Shown here one piece after another: positions 34,017 through 45,886 of a DNA stretch of 64,000 bases (the stretch's first letter is position 1; the number at the start of each line of letters is the position of its first letter). Location: the NCBI GenBank assembly GCA_029721515.1, contig CM056556.1:9578098-9642097 (forward strand). Direction: 5' to 3'. Under the pieces are notes generated by a model. That model had not been told where the DNA came from. It did not search any database and was given only the letters and a program-made list of their open reading frames with translations. The translations under genes were made by a program, and so were the position numbers. This DNA comes from Synanceia verrucosa. Its lineage: Eukaryota; Chordata; Actinopteri; Perciformes; Synanceiidae.

Positions 34017-35817
34017 CAGATGTAAAATAAATAACAGAGCGACCAGAGAGGCTCTGCCAGGTGGTTAATGGTGGTTCAGGGTTGTTCAATGTACAACAGG
34101 GGAAAAGACGGAGCGCATTACAATAGCTTCCTAACATTAAGGTCCCACTGCCATTTTAGATTTAATGACATGCTGGGTGGTGTCCAACTACATTTAATGC
34201 GCTCATCTGCATAATAGCGCTGCCCTTACAGCACTTGCAGGGGAGTAATACCTCTCTGTGATCAATCTCCCTCTCTTTATCTCTCTCTTGTACTCTTTCA
34301 TACACACAAGAACACATGAGCATTAGCATACACTTTGCATAAACAACGCCGGTGGAAAAAAAAAAGTCAACAGAGGACGTTGGTTAATGTAAAATATGAT
34401 CAAGCCAAATTACTAGTTGTTAAAAAAAAAACAAAAACATACATCCGCCATTAAATAGTTTGTCTTTTATACTACACATTAGTGTACAGTAAAGGGACCA
34501 TGTTACAGGAAAATGCCCACTAAACTGATGGCGGCAAAACATAACAGAGTTTATTATATTATTACATTCTACTAATGAGGCAAAAAGTACAGAGGAATGA
34601 AGTTCAAGACTGTTGTCGTTTAACTGTCTACAACTCCCAAGATAGACATCAGATGCCTTGAATCCAGCGAGCAGACCTGAACAGCTGGAAGGACTGAGAG
34701 CCATGAATCTCCTGAAATGACACTTTCCACTGAGAATGTTGTGCCATTCATCAGGTTGATTGTGACTTTTATTTCATCGCTACCTTCAGGTAACACACAC
34801 ACGTGCATGCGCACACACGCACAGATCTAGTGAGTAGGAATCTGAACCTCCATAAAATTCATAGCAGGTTGGATGTGACCTCCATGTCTGCTGTGAAATA
34901 TACTCTCTGCTTATTCTTTCACATATTTCAACATTAAGCAGGGCTGAAGGAGCCATAAAACGACACTGAGTACGGTCATCTGTCACTTGCACAAGGCTAC
35001 TGAACATCCTCTGTCCTTATGACTGCCGTGCCCTTCATGCTTGCCAAAAAATGGAGTCTCAGTATGCCTCACTATGAGAGCACCTCCGAAGCGTGTATTC
35101 CTTATTATAATATATTCAGTACTGATCATGAGACACTGTCCGGCTCCTAATACGTGTGGCTGGAATGAAGCAGCTGTGTTTATCATGAAGTGGGATTTTT
35201 TTTTTTAATCACTCATATTAAATTAAATAATATTGCACCAACATTTACTGTACTTTGACACACGGGAAAGAATACTTCCATTTTGATTCAATTGTGTGTG
35301 TGCACTGCAAATTATTTGGTTCTTACCAATATTAAAAAACTAAGATGTAGACATGTTAGATAATTTATCTTGTTTTAAGCATTACTTTCTTATTTTTTCA
35401 AGATTTTTTATCATCATTTATTTCTTTATTTCAACTTCACACTGTAATCTTATATCAAGCACAACCTTCCTTTTTCCCCAAATAGGCAGGAAATCTTAAA
35501 ATGAGATAGATTACTGTTGAAATAAGTACATACATGCAGTATCTCCCCGCAAGTCTCATCAAATAAATCTCGTCTTAAGATTCAGTAATAAACTCAAGTT
35601 GTTTGATTCAAGAGTCACATAAAAAACATTAAGCATTTTCTGCTTATTTTCTGCTTGTATTTAGTATATTTCACACATTTGAAAAAGTTAAATTTTAAGT
35701 AATCTCATCTTAAAATTTGCATTTTCTGATCACTTTATGCATATATTTAGTGTATTTTGCTTACTTTGGTCTGTAAAAAGTTTGATTTTGATTAATCATC
35801 TTAAGGAAGTGGCTGTA

Positions 35818-36484
35818 GCCATGTCTGCTAGTGCGCACACAGTTGGTGACGTCAGCGGCGCGCTCAAACCATATATACTACATGACAGACGTGGCAGTAG
35901 TTGCAATTCTCTCCCCAACAGAGGTGTCACTGTTGTGAAAAAACCCACCGGCGAAGCAGAAGAAGCAGAGGAAGGTTGCTATGGACTCACTGGTTGCTAA
36001 GTATTTGCTAATCATTTGCGATCATTTGCTCACTAGAAAACAACGAGCGGCTCATTTATAAACCAGGAATTAACGAGAGGGGCTGACTGGAGAGCAGTGC
36101 TGCAGTCTGACATGCCTGCTGAACAGAGAGTCTTGTAGTGTGAAAACTCTGACGGGGGAGAAGAGAGTAGTGACTCGTACATGTTGTTTCATCCTTCCCC
36201 ATGATCTCCACGATTTCTCTCCATGAGGTCTGTGCTCTCAGACCACGCTCTCTATGTTCCTTTGAGGAAGGATCATCCAGATGTCTGTAAAGACGGACCT
36301 GTTGGCTCAGCTTGATTTCCAGCGCGTCCATCCTCTTCCAGATGGTCCGTTTCCTGTTTGGTGCGCACAAGACAGAACTTTTGTCGTGTGCGCGACAAGC
36401 AGATGCAATGCCTTTTTGTGGCGTACATGATGGGTTACCACGTCATTTTGACGTCACGATTGTGCGCACGCTAGCAGACACGGC
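35818..36484 (-). mobile_element. Harbinger-type non-autonomous element with MADF remnant
   Basis: The terminal inverted repeats are GCCATGTCTGCTAGTGCGCA followed by CA and GTGACGTC at about 35818-35853, and GACGTCACGATTGTGCGCAC followed by GCTAGCAGACACGGC at 36450-36484. Between them the minus strand encodes a truncated MADF domain, the second protein of PIF/Harbinger elements. No transposase is present. No clear 3-bp target duplication was seen. Confidence 0.6.
36056..36370 (-). pseudogene. MADF (Myb/SANT-like) domain fragment of Harbinger type
   Basis: The minus frame reads WKRMDALEIKLSQQVRLYRH, then YRHLDDPSSKEHRERGLRAQ and TSWREIVEIMGKDETTC. This is the first two thirds of a MADF domain (W, aromatic, W spacing). 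The usual final W-xx-LR-xx-F/Y helix is missing, replaced by unrelated sequence before the stop. The open frame begins with TTG, not ATG. In Harbinger transposons this DNA-binding protein helps transposase import and target binding (family knowledge). As it stands it is a non-functional remnant. Confidence 0.65.
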
Positions 36485-36703
36485 GAGTATAAGTGTCCCT
36501 GAGCCAGACACTGAACCCTGTTGTTCCCTGAGCGCCTTACATGGCAGCACTGCTTTGTGTATATGACAAATAAAGCTGATTATTGTTATGATTAAAACCA
36601 ACATTTAACACTTTAAGACTGCTAAATACATCATATTTCTAGATTTAATAGTCTTAATTCAAGAAATCTTGGCAAGTGAAATTATGTCATTGCATGGACC
36701 AGT

Positions 36704-36708
<5 letters not shown>

Positions 36709-36753
<45 letters not shown>
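36709..36753 (+). repeat. (TG)n microsatellite
   Basis: About 22 perfect TG units. Confidence 0.97.
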
Positions 36754-36754
<1 letters not shown>

Positions 36755-39633
36755 GGGAGGCCCTTGCCGGAATGTGCCTGCCATGAAGCAACATGACAAC
36801 TAACATGCACGTGGATTTGGTAAAGACATCAAAGACGGAGCCATATGGGTGAGGTTAAAAAACCACAGGAAGGAAGGCGGGAGGAAGGAAGCAGGAAAGT
36901 AAGAAACTACAGAAATCATAAAAATACAGTCCATTTCACAGTCTACTATAAATAATGACCATAATAGACTACCATGTGTCTGCTGACGATTAAGGAAAGT
37001 AATTAGCTAGCAATGAATGTAGAATGAGCTGAGCTCATTAAGACAATGCCAGAAGACGGGAGCTTATCACACTCAAAGAAGCGCAGGCAGCTCCGCCTTT
37101 ATGAAGGCACTGAATCATCCGTCATATAAATCAGTTTAAAATACAAGGAGGACCTGCTGTGATCACCGGGCCATGGCATCAGTTTTATGAAAGATGAAGC
37201 AGTGTATGGGATGCAGAGCAACGGATGTCATTTTTCATTTCCAGCTGTACACAATGGGCTTCCCAAACTGGACTGTCTCTCTTGTGATGCCTGGCATTCA
37301 TTACTGGGACATCTGAATGGCCCTGAATCTGAAAAGGAGTTTTGCTCAATAGGAGCATGGTCCTTCTATTTATCCCTTCAACTAAAACTGATTAATACTG
37401 AGAATGCTAATACTCACTGCTCTGGCACCCCTATGCTGCCGTTACCCCCCCATGGTGCCAGCACCAAATGTTGTTAGCAATCGTAAATAGAAATATGACA
37501 CGTCAAATGCCCGTCTATATATATCTCTGATGATACTGCACTTTACATGCAGTGGGGTTAGTAGCACTTCAGGTCACTACAAATCTGTCTGAGTTTAATA
37601 TATGAGAAGATTTTGGTTATTATCCAGGCTGTTGCCCTTTTTATTGTTTCTGCTGGAAGTAAATTTTGTCCAGGTCTTGTCTTGTGAGAGTGGCAGCGTC
37701 AATCAAATTGGTCTTAATGAAACAGTTGTGCAGACTGCAGGGATGTCTTACATTCTCTTTCGGATGTGTTTTAGTTTAAGGGAACAGACACATTAGAATA
37801 GAGGTGCCTGCAGTCTTGACTGTGCTTAACGGTATCAAGTGGAAATCCACAGCACTGCAGCTGCTACACTGACAAACGTTTCATCTACGCTTTTGATCTT
37901 CAATGCTGGCAACTCATCACCATTCACACCTCTGGAAAATACTTAAGAGCATACCAAGTGTGCACACATGCGGTTACACACATAGTCTTAAAATCACCCA
38001 TGAGTCTCCACACCACCTTGTTTGTTAATGTGTTAAAGGGGGCAGTGATAGCTTTCCTGGGCTACACGGCTAAAGCTCCGGTTCTCTGAGCCAACCATGA
38101 TCGCTGGAGCTCCATCACATTCACATATGCGTCGTTATATTTTTAGAAATGTGAATGTGTTTATCTCATTACCACTGTCACTGTCATTACAGCTGATAAT
38201 TGGAAATGGTGGCACAAAACAGTTCAAACTTTACCTAGAACATGTGAGTTTGTTTGAAACCATATCTATGTATTTTCTCCTTCAAGGGGAATTACTGTAC
38301 ACCCATTTGTCAATTCCATACATGCCATTCCTATTGACTAAATTAATCCAAGTAATATTAGTAAATATGAACAACTCAAAACCAAAAACAATTGTGTTAA
38401 AATTATAAAAAATGTTCTGTTTCAGGACTGAGAATTCGACAACAATAAGATCTATTAGGGTGTAAATAAGAAAACAAACTTTCTGTGGGTCCACAAAATC
38501 AGCTCCAGACTTGAAGACATCAAATGGTTGATACTTAGCTTCTGGCTTTGAGAGAGAGTAACTCATCTCACAAATATTTATTGATTCCCCCAAGCCATGC
38601 AAACAACAGTGGAATTATTTAGTTCTGTGTCGTGCGATGGTGTTTCCCTTTAAATAAAATGCAAATGCAATGCTATATGGCACTGTGACGTTCTGAAGTT
38701 TAGAAAGCAGGTGAAAACTTTGTGACATTGCTTCTTACACATCATCTCATCCTAATAAAACAAAGCGCTGTCTGGAATCTAACATATGTAAGTAATGGAG
38801 GAATCACAATCAATCAAAGTCAATTTAAAATAAATGCACCATGTCATAAACAAAAATGAGGCAAAAAGACAGGAAAAAGCTGCACTGACTGAGCATTGAT
38901 ACAGTCCTACCCAGTGCTGTCACATACTGTCCCTCAGCTCAGAGTCCAGAATGATGAATGAAGTGAATCAGTGACCCCAAGAGGCAAGTATCTGACCATG
39001 GCAAGGCAAACACATCTCTTAAGCCTGTTGTTATGGGTTGTAATGCATAGCAAATTATCTTTCAAAAAAGGAGGAGGATTTTTTTCTCACCTTGGAGTCA
39101 AGCAGAGGGAGTCGAGTCTAAGGGCAGCGTTGCAGGGGTGTTTGGTTTCAGCTGCCAAATCCTTGTTGGTATGATGGGATGCAGTATGACTGAAGGAGGA
39201 GGAGATGCCATTACATGCATGTCGAAGGATACTAATCCTATTCAAGTATCCACTTTTCTCTGACATCTCTCTCCCACTCGTCCCCCACCCCAACATCTGA
39301 TAGCTCTGACCACTTCCAACTCTCAGATCAATATGATGGAAACCTCTCACTGTTTATGCCCCGTTATACTAGGTGTCCTGTTGTTTTGTTATTGCACCCT
39401 AAGTCTGTCAGATACAGGGATCTAATAGAAAGACTTTATCACTATAAATCATTATAAATTTGGTTGGGGGGAGCTGAGAAGTCTGACAACAGATGGACAC
39501 TGATGGTTTAATCTCTCTCCAGTGGCTCGACTGCTCCTAGACCCCTAGCAGTGGACAACACTGTCAAACTGCTAAAGAATTAAAATGAAAAATGACATAC
39601 AGCAGTGATAATATGACAGCATTCGTTCCGAAC

Positions 39634-39664
<31 letters not shown>

Positions 39665-41105
39665 TGTATAGAGAGAGAGAGATTGACATGGTATGAGAGT
39701 CAGCCTGCACTTCCTTTCCTTACAGTTGGTATCTGCCACATGAATCAGGGAAATATTTTCCAAATGACATTAGTGCAGTCCATGTGGCCGCAGAGCGACA
39801 CAAGGATAAAGTAAAGATATGTGACCAATTGGAAAAAACGATTGAAAAGCCAAAGGTCAATGAGGTGTGGCATCAAACTGTACTGAAAGCCGTATCCATT
39901 TCATGGATACACAGACCATGTTTCACCCCTGGGATCTGTGGATGCCAGCAGCAATTTGAGACACACACAAACCCACACACACACCCACGCAGAAACACAC
40001 AGAGTTAGATATGTGGTCTGTTCTGATGTTGCACAAACATGCACAGCTATATCAACACAATGCAGTGAGGCTCATGCTCATGCAGACGTTCATGCTATAT
40101 AACAAACAGTTTGCACAGTAAAAGCTACTATTACTGCCTGGTAAAGGTTGACCTTGCAGATTCTTCATCATCAATGTACTCTTTTTCCAAATTTATGCCT
40201 AATTTTATCTGCCTTTTTATTTGAATTTTCCCCTTAATCCACCAATTTGTGCACACACATGTAGATAATATGGACATAAGAACAAAAACAAAAGCAACAA
40301 TAGATGCTATTGTTTAAAAAAAAAAAAAAAACTGAAAGGGACCCAGATAACAAAGAGGGGAAAATATGAATAAGTGAAACTAATAAATTTAACAGAATAA
40401 AAGAAAATCCTTTAAGGAGAGAAAAAAAAAAAAATATAATAATGGCTTTAGTTTTTCATTCTTTCAGTTAATATACATGTCAACCCAGTCACACTTACAT
40501 CTACATTTATATTCCAGTTTTTGTTTTTTCCAATATTTGTTCAAATTTAACAGGATTGTCATGACTTACCTGCAGCAACGTCTCTCTAATCAAGTTCAAC
40601 ATGTCCTTTTTTTTTTGACAGAATGTAAAAACAATTGAAAACTGATATTTGAAAAAAACACACAAAGCATCTGCTTTGAGGAATGATTCCAGGAAGTGAG
40701 ATTTAGACACGAAAATCCAACATTGACCAAACACAATCCTTAAGATTATTTTTGAGCCTGCCAATAATTTGACTCTGTATAAACACATGCTATCTATATT
40801 TTCACAGAACTGAATACATTACGTTAACACTGTTCCTGGAAGTCAAACTAACCTGACGCCGTTTGAAAGGGATATTTTGAAAAAATAAAGGGAAGCATTT
40901 GTGTGCTGATCTACACGATTAAGCTTGAAATTTGAGTGCTTTCGTTACACCCAGGCATGGCAAATAACTGAAAATCCCTCCCTGGACCATGATGTTCTAG
41001 AAGATTTCCATGTTTAGTGAGCTCATTAACCTTCATGGGCTGAAGTATTCTCTTGTGAGGTTTGGTTTCCACAATACATAGCACACACAGGACAGCCACA
41101 GAAGT
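36754..41105. other. Intergenic DNA without recognisable gene
   Basis: Complex, repeat-poor sequence at 36950-37140 could be regulatory. A TA tract at 39633-39666 and A-rich runs at 40316-40332 and 40422-40436 are the simple features. No gene was recognised. Confidence 0.5.
39633..39666 (+). repeat. (TA)n microsatellite followed by GA run
   Basis: TA units to about 39666, then GAGAGAGAGAGAG. Confidence 0.9.
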
Positions 41106-41106
41106 A

Positions 41107-41130
41107 GTTGTTGTTGTTGTTGTTGTTGTT
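41107..41130 (+). repeat. (TTG)n trinucleotide tract
   Basis: Eight perfect TTG units. Confidence 0.95.
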
Positions 41131-42208
41131 ACTATTCATGCACAGCACTTTGTCCAATCTCCCTCAACCCTCACTGTTTCATTTTCTCTTGCATCGGGCC
41201 TTCAAGCTGCTCTGGCAGCTCTAATAAACATACGGGAGTCTTTCCAACAAATGTATAGAATCTGCACAGATAGTATTACTGAACAGAGAAGGATCTGTAA
41301 TTATGTGCGGACATGGCGACGTTGTGTGATAGTAAATCACAGCACCAACTAGCCGCCTGGCATGCCTACCCAATTGAATTCCACACACTTTTGCATCACC
41401 GTATGCACACAGATTTCCTCCCGAAAACACTTGTCTAAACGCGGAATAAAAAATGAAGACGTGACGCCACTTTTGTGTCTTCTGTTCAGACCGTCATCAT
41501 ATGAACGTAGCCTCAGCCTCCTCTAAGCTCCACACTCTCCTCCCCCTCCCGTCAGTGCTCCGTCCAAAGCTACTCCCCCTCAAACTTGAACATCTTAAAG
41601 TACCATTCAGCAGGTAGAGGAGAGCCGTTATGCTACATCACCACAGTTGTAAAGCATCCCGTTCAAAGCCAATATTTCTCAATATAATTTTGTCACCTTT
41701 ACAATACAGACACTGACGACTATGATTGTGCAATATGGTCAAAATGTCATATCATATAACCTCTTTAATACAAGCCGCACCTACAACCGGCTACAAAAGT
41801 AGCTAAGTTAGCAAACATTACATATTTCATGGAAATAATAACTCCTCTTGAAGCTAAACAAATAATTACCTGTCCAACAGAATGAAAGCAGAAAGTTCTG
41901 CATCACTTTTCAGTCCCTTCAGATGTCTCAGTGTCTCCACTGATGTTCACTCTTAGCTTTATCCATAGTTTTGTCACAGCCTTTTCTGCCTCCCTCTTTC
42001 TTCTCTTTGCCTATTTAGCAGGGTGAGCCATCAGAAGTGGTATTTTTGGCTGAATTTTCTCTGCCATTGTTCCCTACAGAATGTATTTTCCTGCTAATTG
42101 TATTTCTGCAGAGGAGTGTGTCGGATATTTCCAGCAACAGTGAGGAGGGAGGGACAGAGGGGGGAGGACGAGACATGATTGGTTCTTTACATTCGGACCG
42201 AGTGGCAG

Positions 42209-42376
42209 TTGATTGGTCAGAGTTTTTACAGTCCTTTAGCTGCCACAGTGGTCTGATTCTTTTCCTTCCGTTTCCTGAATACATAATGTATTGACTGCTC
42301 TCAGGATGGAAGAACCATTTCACCCAGTATAACAATAAGTGTTTCTGAACAGAGTGATAGACTATAGCTTTAAATT
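42209..42376 (+). repeat. Dispersed repeat copy B (matches 16575-16742)
   Basis: Same orientation and block order as copy A. The family may extend leftwards (about 41440-42208), but there is no second copy of that part here to compare. Confidence 0.75.
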
Positions 42377-45300
42377 AAGTAAACATGACCTTTTCAAAAC
42401 AACATAAATTCCATTTCTATAGCCCGTCTTCCTCGCGTAGACTTAAATAATTATGATGATTGTGACAGCAGAAAGGCCTCACACATTACAGGAAGAGTTC
42501 CTAAACACTGTTGGTGTGTTTGATTTGGGTCACTAAGTGTGCTCGCCGGGTGATGATGAACGGTAACCACAGCCCATAATGACAGGATCACGACTGCTGT
42601 GCCACACCTCTCCCTGACACTTGGATAGTGAACGTATAGATTTCAATATGGATGTTTTCCAGAGCATCACAAATCTGGACATGGCCCTTCCTAACATACA
42701 GATATCTGGCAACACCATAGTTACTATGGAAACAAGGAGAGGAGCAAAGAGGAAGCCTAAAAGGGTTGTTATGGAAAGTTCAAAGTCCATCTGTGGAGCA
42801 CCAGAAGGTAGCATACCTTCTTTAAACCTGACCACCTGATCAAACGCAACAAAGTGTTGAACTACACTTTCTTTGTGCATCCCAGTGCAAAGCTGAAACA
42901 GACAAAAGCAAGACATCTATAGATGATCCTATTTAATTAACTTCCTCTTTGAGGAAGGTAAAACACACCACATATTTATATAATCTAATGGCACACACAC
43001 ACACTTTAATTGTGATGCTGTTATGATTAAATAGCACCACTGGACACCGGACCACTGTATGTCTGAACCTCTATAATCCTTTTCACGTCTGCAGAATAAA
43101 GCATCGTATGGTGGTATTTTTTTAATGTTAATTTTAAATAAAATGTCAGTTGTGTATATTGCATTAGTTGAATAAAAAAAATTCTACGAATATATGAACT
43201 GTGAAGCCCATGAATATATGGGTGAGGTAATGATATGGGAAAATGAAGGGATTGCTAGACATTATGTAAAAGCTGGTTCCCTGGCTCTTTCCCCTACTAT
43301 TCTGCAATCTATACATAAAATATCAAAAGCACCCTCAAGTTCTGCATTTCTGTAGCTAGTTGACTAAAGAAAAGGTGTCAGGAGTGAAAACAATCAGTAG
43401 ATTAATTCCTTCTAAGATTATAAAATTATTTAGTGAGTGACTGGAGAGGTAATCAGTACAATAATTAGTAATTAACAAATTAAAAAAAAGATCTCACAGC
43501 TGTTACCAACACAGTCAAACTATCAGTGTGGTCTTATCATAGTGATGCATTTACTGACCACAGAAAGAGGAACGACTACAACCACATAAGCTGCCTTAAA
43601 CTGTCTCGGTTTAACAATTCAAGTTAAATGTGTTTTATATTCCACTATTATCAAGGCATCTTGACAATCACTATGGCTGCTACCTGCATTTTTAACTTGA
43701 CGAATCTGGTACTGCGACACCAGAAAAGCTGAACCCCTCAGCCTGTTTTTGTGACCCCTGACCTCTAATGAGAAGAACATGGGCCTGATCAAAACCTCTG
43801 TGAAAGCAGATATGCATGGACGCACAACGCCAACTGACACCCGATATTCACTGAGCAGCCAAAAGAAGAAAACTCCTATCCTACATCTACAAACCAGTTA
43901 CCGCAGCGAGTGAGACCGAAAGGGCAAGGAGCTCCACAGAAATCCCACTTCCATGGATTTCCAACGCGGCTGTTTACACAACAAATGAAAACATCTATCA
44001 TAAGGTGAGTCCAGGATATTCGCTGCATCCTGCCCGTCCTGCCACAAAGGCGTGAAGAGAGATTATGTAAGTCTGTAAATCAGGCAGAAGGAGCACAGGT
44101 AGTCATTACTTCTAAGGGAACAACTGTTCGTGGCTCATACACACATACCTATTGCCTTCCAATACCCCCAGGCAGGCATCAATACCGCCCAGCTAGACAG
44201 CTCCCATACAAGGCTTGGCTGTTTCCACCTCGCCCAGAAGTTCACTGTCAACACCTGACAAAAACACACACCTGCACAGCTGTAAATACCCTGTAATATA
44301 GAAAGAGATACACCCCTGTGGTTTGACATCTCAATTCCGCTCCCTTCTCCCTGTAGTCTTCCTGTCATGGTGTTTGATATCTTCATTCTGACATGTTCCT
44401 CTGGAAGTTTGCTGTGTTACACTCTTTACTGAAAACACCTTTGGTTAAATTAAATTCTTGCACCTGGGCACACTTGCATAAACGAACACAGTTACGCTCA
44501 CTCGTTTCAGGATAGGGGAAACAGACAGAATTGACAGATTTGGATCAATGGATATTGCAGTCTGTGCCGACAAACACCAGGCTGTTAATACTTGTTTCTG
44601 GGGCGCATTCAGTTAAATTACCCTTTTTTCTCCTGTCTATTTCCAGCATATTGTCCTGTCTATTTCCAGTCCCATTTCCAGCACAAAAGGTGCGCCTTTT
44701 GCGCAGAGAGTTTTAAAACCGAAATAAAGAAAAGGCTCTATGTAATAGTCGTGAAAGATCAGATTCCTGATGCAAAGAGGGAAGTCAGAATATCTGTGAA
44801 GCACTTTTTAAATCAGGCCCAGGTGATATCGATTAAACGGAGAGCCTCCAGCACTGGTTCAACTGGGAAACCGCCAGTCCCGCGCACTGTGTCTGATCCT
44901 TATGTGTCCACGTGGGTCACTGGACACAAAGAAACCACTTAACATGTAGACGGTGAAAAAGAAGTACAGTGTGAGCACGAGCTTCTGTCTGTCTATCCTG
45001 TCAGGCCACTGCAGGGGTCCTCAGCAGACAGCTCATTACAACGATCACATCAAATGAAGCACTTCTTCTGAAAAACCTGTTTTCTTTCCCTGAATTATGG
45101 AAGCCAATAAGAGACTATATTAAAGGAAAATATACTTGAAAATAAACCTTGAATGTGAGAGTGAATTTTAATTCTGAGCATATGTGTTCGAGTCTTTCAT
45201 TTGAAAATGAAACCACAAATTTTGCTTAAATTTTCAAAAAGTTCGAACACTGAATTTCCACTTTGGAAAAAATCTTATGTTGTTTATACTGTATTTGAAT

Positions 45301-45804
45301 ATGCTGAGGTATGGCTTGACTAGATTTAATGTCAAACAGCATTTACATTGTCATATTGATATGGTCATTAGGGATGTAACGATACATCGGAGACAGTTAA
45401 TAATAAAAAAAAACCTATATATGTACCGTTTTAAATTGGCTGAGATGAAGAATCAATCGCCATGCCCTTTTGAGTTCACTTCATCATACGACGCTACGTG
45501 TTTGATGCTGTACAACACTGTCAGGTATTCAGGGGCGGTTGATTTTGAAATCCAGGGTGCACAGACCAGTTTCAAATCAGAGGTTTTATTTCGAGAGATT
45601 GTGTTTATTAGTATCATTTTTGATGTGGGATTTGTTTTCAAAATCCATATTTTGTTGTTCAAGATAAAACATAATTTCAGTTGCGCTTTTAAGAAGAGGA
45701 CAAATGTGTTGTATTGCACAGTTTACCCCAACTCAGAGAAATAAAAATGAATTTTCTTTAATTTGTTTAAGATAAAGTATAATTTGTAGTTTTTCTATAT
45801 CTAA

Positions 45805-45807
<3 letters not shown>
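42377..45807. other. Intergenic DNA without recognisable gene
   Basis: Overlapping open frames on both strands at 42533-42916 have no recognised domain. TAGGGATGTAACGATACATC at about 45370 resembles the end of a fish hAT element, but no partner end was found. Confidence 0.45.

Positions 45808-45882
<75 letters not shown>
45808..45882 (+). repeat. Long (TA)n microsatellite
   Basis: About 37 uninterrupted TA units, the longest simple repeat in the window. It is prone to length change and cruciform formation. Confidence 0.97.

Positions 45883-45886
<4 letters not shown>

Larger units (their letters stand above)
30868..35289. other. Intergenic DNA with microsatellites and unique stretches
   Basis: It includes a GGA tract (33242-33263), a CA tract (33455-33512), a GA tract (33986-34010) and complex AT-rich stretches at 33780-33870 and 34140-34250. 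No gene was recognised. Confidence 0.5.
35290..36712. repeat. Composite dispersed repeat with CACTGCAA-type ends
   Basis: The left end GTGCACTGCAAATTATTTGG and the right end ACCAGTTGCAGTG can be inverted partners. Internal TTTTAAGCATT, TTCAAGAAATCTTGGCAAGT and similar AT-rich phrases resemble a common fish repeat. The Harbinger-like element at 35818-36484 lies inside it. Boundaries are approximate. Confidence 0.4.

Noticed and set aside
42533..42916. 127-codon minus frame overlapping a 72-codon plus frame
   Set aside because: Neither matches a known family. The donor-like CAGAAG|gtagca on the plus strand has no convincing acceptor partner, so this was not called.
45366..45400. TAGGGATGTAACGATACATC as the end of a hAT transposon
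   Set aside because: No matching inverted end or 8-bp duplication was found nearby, so no element was called.
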